11,340 nt of DNA from Alphaproteobacteria bacterium (GTDB lineage: Bacteria; Pseudomonadota; Alphaproteobacteria; Micropepsales; Micropepsaceae): the NCBI GenBank assembly GCA_003246795.1, contig QKCS01000178.1, positions 1 through 11,340 of the forward strand. The letters are read 5' to 3'. This document shows, one piece after another, positions 1-5,031 of the stretch. How positions within the stretch are numbered: position 1 is the stretch's first letter; each line of letters opens with the position of its first letter. The notes under the pieces are model-generated. The model was given only the letters and a program-made list of their open reading frames with translations. It ran no database searches and was not told where the DNA came from. The position numbers and the translations under genes are program-made.

Positions 1-1399
1 GCTGGCAGCCGTGGGCTCGGCCATCGACCTTACTCGCGCGTTAGTTGTAAAAATGCGGCTCGGCGAGGCGCTTGACGCAGCGGCCTTGGCAGTTGGTGGT
101 TCAGTCGGTCTTACGGAAGCCGATATGACGGCCAAGGCACAGAAGTTCTTCTATGCCAATTATCCCGACGAAGAGTTGGGTACGGTGACAGCGCTCAATG
201 TCTCGAGCAGTGGCGAGAACAACAACATCGTGAAAGTGTCGGGAACGGCGCGCGTGGATACCACCTTCATGGGTCTCTTCGGTATCCAGTATCTGGACGT
301 CTCGGTGAATGTTGAAGTGACGCGTGAGTCGAAGGGGCTCGAGATCTCGCTCGTGCTCGATAATACGGGATCAATGGGTTCGAACGGCAAGATCCAGGCG
401 CTGAAGACGGCGACGAACGAGCTCATCGGCATTCTGTTCGGCGATCAGAGCGCACCGTCGTATCTGAAGATGTCGCTCGTGCCGTTCTCGCAGACCGTGA
501 AGGTCGACACGACGATGTTCCTGAACAACGGCTGGATGGACACGAACGGTCAATCGACAAATGCGCGGCTGAACTTCAACAGCAACATGTATGCCTTCGC
601 CGTGTGGGCGACGATGAGCAACAAAAGTTGGGGGGGCTGTTTGGAAGCACGGCCGAATGGTCTAGAGGAAACAGATGATCCACCGTCCGCCAGCGATCCC
701 GACAGCTTGTGGGTACCCTACTTTGAACCGGACGGTCCCGATAGCTCGGCCTATAGCGGATACACGACCTATGTTTCGGACGGTGGTGGCGGTAACGAGG
801 ATACGCGTCTGAAGCGCGCGTCGAAGTACGTTAATCAGAGCACAACAGGGCCGAATACCGACTGCAACATGCAGAAGATTCTACCGTTGACGAACAACAA
901 GGCCGTATTGGAGAACTACGTCAGTGGCATGATTGCGACAGGCTACACACATATCGCGATCGGTGCTGGATGGGGTTGGCGTACGTTGTCGCCGACGCCG
1001 CCCTACACGGAAGGCGTCGACTACGACGATCCAGACTGGCAGAAGGCGATGATCTTCTTGACCGACGGCTTGAACACAATTGACAACAATAACACGTGGC
1101 ACAGGTCGAGGTACACGGCGTACAACTTCCTCGTTCGTGGAACGCTTGGGACGACCAGCGCGAACGCGGCGGCGCTGGAGCAGGACGACCGCACGCGGAC
1201 AGTCTGCAGCCGGATCAAAGGCGCGGGTATTCGGGTGTATTCGATTCTGCTCGAAGAAAATTCGTCGCGCGCGAAGTCGTTGATGGAAGACTGTGCAAGC
1301 AACGCGTCGCTCTACTTCGAGTCGCCATCTTCGGCGGAGCTGCAAGCGGTGTTCCAGGCGATCGCTCAAGACTTGTCGAACTTGCGACTAAGCCAGTAG
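1..1399 (+). CDS. TadG-like pilus assembly protein with vWA domain (5' partial)
   Basis: This is the C-terminal part of a TadG-family protein, an envelope-anchored accessory of the Flp/Tad pilus. The frame is open from base 2 to the TAG at 1397-1399, and the first visible residues (LAAVGSAIDLTRA) match the end of the N-terminal TadE/G membrane anchor followed by its usual 'AID..RA' segment. The GTG at 11 is therefore not the start and the gene begins upstream. A von Willebrand A domain follows: a MIDAS-type DNTGSMG motif is at 359-379 (family form DxTxS) and the second metal-site Asp lies in LTDG near 1058-1069. The middle carries the TadG signature WGGCLEARP (about 632-658), a VPYFEPD segment and a WGWR.LSP segment. 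The protein ends in the typical SNLRLSQ. A likely terminator follows at once, so this is probably the last gene of its unit. The TadE/F/G family is certain at domain level. Which paralogue it is cannot be decided, so no symbol is given. Confidence 0.9.
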   Translation, partial: LAAVGSAIDLTRALVVKMRLGEALDAAALAVGGSVGLTEADMTAKAQKFFYANYPDEELGTVTALNVSSSGENNNIVKVSGTARVDTTFMGLFGIQYLDVSVNVEVTRESKGLEISLVLDNTGSMGSNGKIQALKTATNELIGILFGDQSAPSYLKMSLVPFSQTVKVDTTMFLNNGWMDTNGQSTNARLNFNSNMYAFAVWATMSNKSWGGCLEARPNGLEETDDPPSASDPDSLWVPYFEPDGPDSSAYSGYTTYVSDGGGGNEDTRLKRASKYVNQSTTGPNTDCNMQKILPLTNNKAVLENYVSGMIATGYTHIAIGAGWGWRTLSPTPPYTEGVDYDDPDWQKAMIFLTDGLNTIDNNNTWHRSRYTAYNFLVRGTLGTTSANAAALEQDDRTRTVCSRIKGAGIRVYSILLEENSSRAKSLMEDCASNASLYFESPSSAELQAVFQAIAQDLSNLRLSQ

Positions 1400-1420
1400 C
1401 GGACAGAAGTGCGCCGCGGC

Positions 1421-1456
1421 GCGGCTGGCCCACAAAAGGCGGGCCGCTTTCGTTTT
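1421..1456 (+). terminator. Probable intrinsic terminator after the tadG-like gene
   Basis: About 20 bases past the stop codon, GCGGCTGGCC (1421-1430) pairs with GGCGGGCCGC (1438-1447) around a 7-base loop. Nine of ten positions pair, with one G-U pair and one G-G mismatch. The stem is followed by a T-rich run (TTTCGTTTT, 1448-1456). Position and shape fit a Rho-independent terminator, but the T-run is interrupted. Confidence 0.6.
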
Positions 1457-1603
1457 CCCTCAACGATCGTCGCCCCGCGCGGGTAATGTAAGTGCGGGGT
1501 AGTCTGACCACGGCATCGGTCTGGTGGCGCGCAGATTGGGCAAACAAGTCGTAACGTGCCAGATCGGTTCAGCGAGCGGTGGCGGGTGCCCCCCCTTTGC
1601 ATG

Positions 1604-1627
1604 GGCGGTTCCGGGACCGGAACGGCC
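1604..1627. repeat. Near-perfect inverted repeat upstream of the methyltransferase gene
   Basis: GTTCCGG (1608-1614) and CCGGAAC (1617-1623) are perfect arms around a 2-base centre. After one mismatch the symmetry resumes as GGC (1604-1606) against GCC (1625-1627). The 2-base centre is too tight for a good RNA loop, so a DNA operator is more likely than a terminator. It lies about 108 bases before the ATG at 1735. Function unknown. Confidence 0.5.
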
Positions 1628-1734
1628 TTAAGATTCGGAAATGAGAAAGCGGGTAGTTTCGGTCCGCTATGTAACGCCGTTTCAATCACGGGTGGGGCAT
1701 CCTGGGCGTTCGTGAACACAGGATCGGTGCTGCA

Positions 1735-2346
1735 ATGTCTTCACAACAAAGGCGCTATCTGGATCTGGCCGAGCAGGTGGTCGTCGTTGTGCTCTACGGC
1801 GCGTTGTTTCTTCGCTTGTGGCCCGGCGGGTTGACCTTGGAACAGCTGGCCCCGTTGCTCATTCTTCCGACTGAAGGGCTTGTCGTCGTGCTGCTCTTGA
1901 TCCGGCGGCGCACGGACCAGATATCGACCAACTGGTGGGATTGGCTGGTCGCCGCCGTGGGGACGACGCTCGTGCTTCTGATCGACAAAGGCGGGGCGCC
2001 TGTCGCTGGCGGGCTGGGCCCCTTCCTCATGGTCTTCGGCCTCATCATTCATGTGGGCGCGAAGCTGAGCCTGTGGAAGAGTTTCGGGCTTGTCGCGGCC
2101 AACCGCGGCGTGCGGTCGAACGGCCTCTATAGCGTGGTGCGCCATCCGATGTACGCCGGCTATATTATTTCGCACATCGGCTTTCTTCTTGCGGCGCCCT
2201 CGCTGTGGAATGTGGCTGTCTATGCGGGCGCATGGGCGGCGCTGGTGGCGCGCATCTACGCTGAAGAACGTCTGCTCAACGAAGACGCGGCGTACGGGCG
2301 CTATAGGGCCGCGGTTCCTTATCGTCTTGTCCCGCGCGTCTTTTGA
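1735..2346 (+). CDS. Isoprenylcysteine carboxyl methyltransferase (ICMT/PEMT) family membrane protein
   Basis: The product is a 203-residue multi-span inner-membrane protein. Hydrophobic segments lie near residues 12-28, 38-56, 67-83, 91-107 and 140-171. The C-terminal half carries the S-adenosylmethionine-dependent membrane methyltransferase signature: RHPMYAGY (136-143), then EERLL (177-181) and a Y..Y...VPYRLVP tail, as in ICMT, PEMT and NnrU-like bacterial proteins. Bacterial members rarely have a proven substrate; a lipid, isoprenoid or small molecule is possible, and none can be read from sequence. The start is the ATG at 1735, with AGGA at 1720-1723. It stands alone, between the terminator after the tadG-like gene and the hairpin at 2367-2395, so it is probably a monocistronic bystander rather than a pilus gene. 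Family assignment is firm, function is not. Confidence 0.85.
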   Translation: MSSQQRRYLDLAEQVVVVVLYGALFLRLWPGGLTLEQLAPLLILPTEGLVVVLLLIRRRTDQISTNWWDWLVAAVGTTLVLLIDKGGAPVAGGLGPFLMVFGLIIHVGAKLSLWKSFGLVAANRGVRSNGLYSVVRHPMYAGYIISHIGFLLAAPSLWNVAVYAGAWAALVARIYAEERLLNEDAAYGRYRAAVPYRLVPRVF

Positions 2347-2366
2347 CACGCACGCCCGAAAAATTT

Positions 2367-2395
2367 GGCGGCCTCGATCTTTCGATCGGGCCGCC
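2367..2395. terminator. Hairpin terminator between convergent genes, probably bidirectional
   Basis: GGCGGCC-T-CGATC (2367-2379) pairs with GATCGGGCCGCC (2384-2395): a 12-bp stem with a single bulged T and a TTTC loop. Read on the minus strand the stem is followed by AAATTTTTC (complement of 2366-2358), a usable U-tract for the minus-strand gene ending at 2421. On the plus strand it is followed by CAATAAACTTTTG, a weaker tract for the methyltransferase gene ending at 2346. Confidence 0.8.
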
Positions 2396-2420
2396 CAATA
2401 AACTTTTGTTGACGCTTCGC

Positions 2421-2903
2421 CTATCTTGGACTGGCGAGTTGCGCCGACTTCGAGCTGATCTCGACCTTCTTGTCGCTGTCCTGGAATATCGCCTGCATTT
2501 CGGCGTCGCCCTGGGTGATCGTGCGTTCGCAGCGCGGCGAACAGGCCAGGTTGCGCTGGCCATTCGGCCCACGATAGAGCGTCACCTGCGCGAACTCTCC
2601 GCCGTTGACCGTGACTTGGGTGTTCGAGACTTCGGAGCCGTTGGCGTCGATGGCGATGATGTTCGTGTTTCCGAACATCCGTCCGATCACGTAGATCGTA
2701 TGATCATTGATGAGTTGCGCATCGGCGATCGCCGGGTTGCCCACGATCACCGTCTTGACTGGCTGGTCTACGTAGAGAACCTTGCTTTGGTCATAGGGGA
2801 CGCTGAAATACGCGGTCTGTTCGCCAGGCGCGCCAGCGAATGCCGTCGCGACGAACGCCGTGCTGGCTGCGGCCGCCAAAAGTGTCCTGCGGATGCCGAT
2901 CAT
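2421..2903 (-). CDS. Secreted stand-alone pilus-assembly N-terminal domain protein (PF13629 type)
   Basis: The product is a 160-residue protein with a Sec signal peptide (residues 1-23, probable cleavage at AFA|GAP). Residues about 38-100 form the domain found at the N-terminus of CpaC-type secretins ('pilus formation protein N-terminal', PF13629 type): VLYVDQP, VGNPAIADA and IYVIGRMFGNTN. The same pattern (SNPEIVDA, IYVVGMKVGLTN) occurs in this locus's own CpaC at residues 75-101, so the two domains are clearly related. There is no secretin barrel. The tail has a CSPRC pair (C121, C125) that could form a disulfide. The start at 2903 is chosen over an upstream ATG at 3005 because GAGGA lies 6 bases before it (complement of 2909-2913) and the signal peptide begins there. 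It is transcribed away from the pilin gene across a shared promoter region. A periplasmic role in pilus assembly is inferred from domain and context; the exact role is unknown. Confidence 0.85.
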   Translation of the reverse strand: MIGIRRTLLAAAASTAFVATAFAGAPGEQTAYFSVPYDQSKVLYVDQPVKTVIVGNPAIADAQLINDHTIYVIGRMFGNTNIIAIDANGSEVSNTQVTVNGGEFAQVTLYRGPNGQRNLACSPRCERTITQGDAEMQAIFQDSDKKVEISSKSAQLASPR

Positions 2904-3015
2904 CGGTTTCCTCGTTGATGCAACTGACCCAGTTTCGGAGGCAGGGTCGCGCAAAGCGATTAAGGATGTCTGAACCCTTGCGTTCTCGCATGGACGCCGC
3001 GTCAATCGATTCGCG

Positions 3016-3036
3016 CTTCAATAAATTTTCTTCAAT
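3016..3036. repeat. Direct repeat CTTCAAT x2 with 7-base spacer
   Basis: CTTCAAT at 3016-3022 and again at 3030-3036 are separated by AAATTTT, giving a 7-7-7 arrangement with a 14-base period in the most AT-rich part of the divergent intergenic region. On the minus strand this reads ATTGAAG-N7-ATTGAAG. The layout is like the tandem half-sites of a response regulator, but no regulator can be named. Confidence 0.45.
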
Positions 3037-3112
3037 CGTAGTAAGATGAAATTAACGACGTCGATGCTTTTCCTATTCCACGCGTGCCAGAGTCATCGCG
3101 GAAATTGTCAAT

Positions 3113-3127
3113 TTAACAGCTCGTTAG
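3113..3127. promoter_or_regulatory. Possible CtrA-like site upstream of the pilin gene
   Basis: TTAA (3113-3116), seven bases, then TTAG (3124-3127) differs at one position from the alphaproteobacterial CtrA consensus TTAA-N7-TTAA. It lies about 94 bases before the pilin ATG. Regulation of pilA by CtrA is established in Caulobacter. Here it is only a sequence match and could be chance. Confidence 0.3.
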
Positions 3128-3154
3128 TGGCCACTCCCTAAGCTCGCGCTGTTT

Positions 3155-3181
3155 AGACGGGCGGATCGTTAGAGTCCGTCT
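3155..3181 (+). other. Hairpin in the presumed pilin mRNA leader
   Basis: AGACGGGC (3155-3162) pairs with GTCCGTCT (3174-3181) in 8 bp, one of them a G-U, around an 11-base loop. It ends about 29 bases before the pilin Shine-Dalgarno. It could stabilise the abundant pilin mRNA if transcription starts upstream of it, or be a DNA dyad if not. Confidence 0.35.
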
Positions 3182-3220
3182 GGGTAAACGGTGCAGTGGT
3201 GTCAATTGAAGGAGGCCTCA

Positions 3221-3388
3221 ATGAGCCGCTTTGTGACTCGCTTTCTGAAGGACGAAGCCGGCGCGACGGCGATCGAATACGGTCTGATTGCTGCGTTGAT
3301 CGCGGTCGTCATCATCGGCTCGGTCGGCCTTGCCGGCGGCGCCGTCGACGCGACGTTCCAGTCGATCGCTTCGGCGCTCGCTACTTAA
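3221..3388 (+). CDS. pilA: Flp/Fap-type (type IVb) pilin precursor
   Basis: The product is a 55-residue prepilin, the structural subunit of the Flp/Tad pilus. A short basic leader (residues 1-14) ends in Gly. The cleavage motif is G14|ATAIEYGLIA, with Glu at +5 and Tyr at +6 of the mature protein, the hallmark of Flp pilins. A hydrophobic helix (about 18-38) and a short C-terminal tail follow. The mature pilin would be 41 residues, a usual size for the family. The start at 3221 is supported by a strong GGAGG Shine-Dalgarno at 3211-3215; an in-frame GTG at 3191 would only add a non-family extension. It is preceded by a long regulatory region and followed by a very strong terminator, so it is likely transcribed alone and highly. 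CpaA, the next gene, is the expected processing enzyme. Confidence 0.96.
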   Translation: MSRFVTRFLKDEAGATAIEYGLIAALIAVVIIGSVGLAGGAVDATFQSIASALAT

Positions 3389-3434
3389 TCGTAGCGAACG
3401 CGTGCGCGGCGGGATTTTCCCGCCTGATTCAGAG

Positions 3435-3472
3435 AACCGTCAGCCTCGCGTTACGAGGCTGACGGTTTTTTT
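3435..3472 (+). terminator. Strong intrinsic terminator after the pilin gene
   Basis: AACCGTCAGCCTCG (3435-3448) and CGAGGCTGACGGTT (3454-3467) form a perfect 14-bp stem with loop CGTTA and run into seven Ts (3466-3472). It is a textbook Rho-independent terminator 46 bases past the pilin stop. It separates pilin transcription from cpaA and the machinery genes. Confidence 0.96.
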
Positions 3473-3490
3473 GTCCGCGCTGTATTCCCG

Positions 3491-3508
3491 CGTAAGGTTG
3501 CGCTTACG
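3491..3508. repeat. Inverted repeat upstream of cpaA
   Basis: CGTAAG (3491-3496) and CTTACG (3503-3508) are perfect arms around GTTGCG. The same hexamer GTTGCG recurs at 3508-3513. The element lies in the 87-base gap between the pilin terminator and the cpaA start, where the cpaA promoter must be, so an operator is possible. Confidence 0.35.
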
Positions 3509-3559
3509 TTGCGAGACTAGTGTGTGTGCGGGATCCAAACCGGCGGAGTCAACGAAGCC

Positions 3560-4057
3560 ATGTTCGATCCGGTGCTCTTGACGTTGGTCGGTGCGGCCAT
3601 GATCGCAGCGGCGGTTTACGATGTCGCAACGCTAACGATTCCGAATTGGATATCGCTCGCGCTCGTTGTCCTCTTTCCGCCCATTGCCGTTAGCGCGGGT
3701 CTCGATTGGGCGGAGATCGGCATTCACGTTGCCGTGGGATTCGCCGCGCTGGCGGCCGGCGTTGCGTTGTTCGCCGCGCGGATCATTGGTGGCGGAGACG
3801 CGAAGCTGTTTGCCGCCGTAGCGCTCTATATTGGCGCATCCTGGTTCTGGAGTTTTGTCTTCGCCGTGGCATTCGCAGGAGGTTTGCTGGCGGCTGCTTT
3901 GCTCGCGGTTCGGTTCGCCGCGCGCTACACGCCGCAGTTTTTTTGGACAAAGCATCTGACGAACGCGGGCGCCGGCATCCCGTATGGGGTCGCCATCGCG
4001 GCGGGCGGTCTCGCGGTGCTTCCGGCGACGCAGCTATTCATGGGCGCGGCGCACTGA
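3560..4057 (+). CDS. cpaA: Prepilin peptidase CpaA/TadV (A24 aspartic protease family)
   Basis: The product is a 165-residue polytopic inner-membrane protease that cleaves the leader from the Flp prepilin. It has the two catalytic aspartates of the A24 family: D21 in YDVATLTIPN (residues 20-29) and D80 in the GGGDAKL motif (77-83, the GxGD site). Length and domain content match the short CpaA/TadV type, which lacks the N-terminal methylating region of PilD-like enzymes. About five to six hydrophobic segments are visible. The start is the ATG at 3560, with GGAG at 3545-3548 (an 11-base gap, somewhat long). A GTG at 3524 in the same frame would add 12 residues without family character. It lies 87 bases after the pilin terminator and so needs its own promoter or read-through. 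A hairpin overlaps its stop codon. Confidence 0.94.
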   Translation: MFDPVLLTLVGAAMIAAAVYDVATLTIPNWISLALVVLFPPIAVSAGLDWAEIGIHVAVGFAALAAGVALFAARIIGGGDAKLFAAVALYIGASWFWSFVFAVAFAGGLLAAALLAVRFAARYTPQFFWTKHLTNAGAGIPYGVAIAAGGLAVLPATQLFMGAAH

Positions 4058-4077
4058 TTGTCCGCAGACGGACGATC
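4056..4077 (+). other. Hairpin overlapping the cpaA stop codon
   Basis: GATTGTCCG (4056-4064) pairs with CGGACGATC (4069-4077): nine base pairs, one a G-U, around the tetraloop CAGA. It starts within the TGA stop codon. No T-run follows, so it is not a classical terminator. It may be a 3'-end stabiliser of the cpaA mRNA. Confidence 0.45.
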
Positions 4078-4129
4078 TGGCGACGACAACGCATCTATTC
4101 CTAGCGTCGCTAAATCCATACCGCCGGAA

Positions 4130-4144
4130 TTAACCATAGCTTGA
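4130..4144. promoter_or_regulatory. Possible CtrA-like site in the cpaB operon promoter region
   Basis: TTAACCAT (4130-4137) matches the common alphaproteobacterial CtrA half-site, and TTGA (4141-4144) sits at the N7 spacing, one base off the full consensus TTAA-N7-TTAA. It lies 59 bases upstream of cpaB, in the 145-base gap where the promoter of the long cpaB-tadC operon is expected. Sequence match only. Confidence 0.4.
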
Positions 4145-4202
4145 GACTTGGGCGTTAAAACTTCAGGAAAATACGGGAAGTGGCGGGTTTGGAGAGATCG
4201 AC

Positions 4203-5012
4203 ATGAACATGACGCGCATTTTGATCTTGGTGGCGGCCGTCGGCGCCGCGGCGCTCGCCGCGTTGTTGGCGCGCGGCCTTCTTGGCGGTCAGACGAACGC
4301 GACGGCGGCGCCGAGCGTCGAGTTGGCCGACGTTCTCGTTGCGGCGAAGGGCATCGAAGTGGGCTCGAAGATCGCGCCGGGCGACCTGAAGTGGCTCGGT
4401 TGGCCGAAGTCGGCGCTCGATCCGAGCTTCATCACGAAGCAGAGCCAGCCTCAGGCGATCGAAGACGCGATCGAAGGTTCGGTGGCGCGCATGTCGCTGA
4501 CCACGGGCGAGCCGGTGACGTCGCAGAAGGTCATCAAGGCGGACGGGGCAGGCTTCTTGGCGGCGGTGTTGACTCCGGGCAAGCGCGCGGTCGGCGTAAA
4601 AGTCTCCGCTGACCGCGGGGCGGGCGGCTTCATTCTGCCGAACGATCGTGTCGACGTGATCATGACCCGCAAGCTTGGGTCGGACAGCAAGGGCATTCCC
4701 TCGTATCGGGCAGTTACCGTTCTTCGCGACATCCGCGTCCTGGCGGTCGACCAGACTTCGCAAGAGGAAGGCGATTCGAAGACGATCGTGGGCAAGACAG
4801 CGACGCTCGAGCTGAGTTCGCAGCAAGCCGAGATCTTGGCGCTTGCCGAAGCGATGGGCGACCTGTCGCTCTCGCTGCGGTCGCTCACGCAAGCCGATCA
4901 GAACAGTGACGAAACGAACGCCAAGGGATTCGGAATGGGCGACGGCGACGGCATCGCCGTCCTGCGTTATGGCATCCCTGGCGAAGCCACCGCATCAACC
5001 GCAAGCGAATGA
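4203..5012 (+). CDS. cpaB: Flp pilus assembly protein CpaB (RcpC)
   Basis: The product is a 269-residue protein with an N-terminal membrane anchor/signal (residues 5-27) and a periplasmic body. Residues about 40-110 look like the SAF/antifreeze-like domain of CpaB (VELADVLVAAKGIEVGSKIA...GDLKW). The RcpC/CpaB region follows (about 120-225), with AVLTPGKRAVGV and FILPNDRVDVIMT (143-155), both family hallmarks. Family members work with the secretin channel in the periplasm; the precise biochemical role is not settled. The start at 4203 is set by GGAGAG at 4191-4196, 6 bases away. It is the first gene of the cpaB-C-D-E-F-tadB-tadC run; the cpaC start follows 19 bases after its stop. The acidic Gly/Asp-rich stretch near 235-250 looks like a flexible tail. 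Confidence 0.93.
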   Translation: MNMTRILILVAAVGAAALAALLARGLLGGQTNATAAPSVELADVLVAAKGIEVGSKIAPGDLKWLGWPKSALDPSFITKQSQPQAIEDAIEGSVARMSLTTGEPVTSQKVIKADGAGFLAAVLTPGKRAVGVKVSADRGAGGFILPNDRVDVIMTRKLGSDSKGIPSYRAVTVLRDIRVLAVDQTSQEEGDSKTIVGKTATLELSSQQAEILALAEAMGDLSLSLRSLTQADQNSDETNAKGFGMGDGDGIAVLRYGIPGEATASTASE

Positions 5013-5031
5013 GAAGTGTGAAGGTGAAGCC

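Larger units (their letters stand above)
1400..1734. other. Non-coding gap of 335 bases with an inverted repeat
   Basis: I see no credible gene here. Short open frames lack a good ribosome binding site, recognisable protein character and family resemblance. No tRNA or rRNA was recognised. The stretch holds the terminator at 1421-1456, a strong inverted repeat at 1604-1627, and presumably the promoter of the methyltransferase gene at 1735. I could not place a confident -35/-10 pair. Confidence 0.6.
2904..3220. promoter_or_regulatory. Divergent promoter region between the N-domain protein gene and the pilin gene
   Basis: These 317 bases contain no gene. An AT-rich island (about 3016-3056) carries the heptamer CTTCAAT twice (3016-3022, 3030-3036). 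Other marks are TTAA-N7-TTAG at 3113-3127 (a one-mismatch CtrA-like site), the palindrome AGTGGCCACT at 3126-3135, an inverted repeat at 3155-3181, and three GANTC sites (3008, 3090, 3172). Both divergent genes must be promoted from here, but I could not assign a convincing -35/-10 pair to either. Confidence 0.6.

Noticed and set aside
11..13. GTG as the start of the tadG-like gene
   Set aside because: The frame is open to base 2 and the residues before it continue the expected membrane anchor. The gene simply enters from outside the window.
2343..2918. A 191-codon plus-strand open frame opposite the minus-strand N-domain protein
   Set aside because: The minus-strand reading has a signal peptide, a good ribosome binding site and a recognised domain. 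The plus-strand one has none.
4843..5031. N-terminal extension of CpaC starting inside cpaB
   Set aside because: The extension overlaps cpaB in another frame and is Arg-rich. The ATG at 5032 has a binding site and begins a normal signal peptide.
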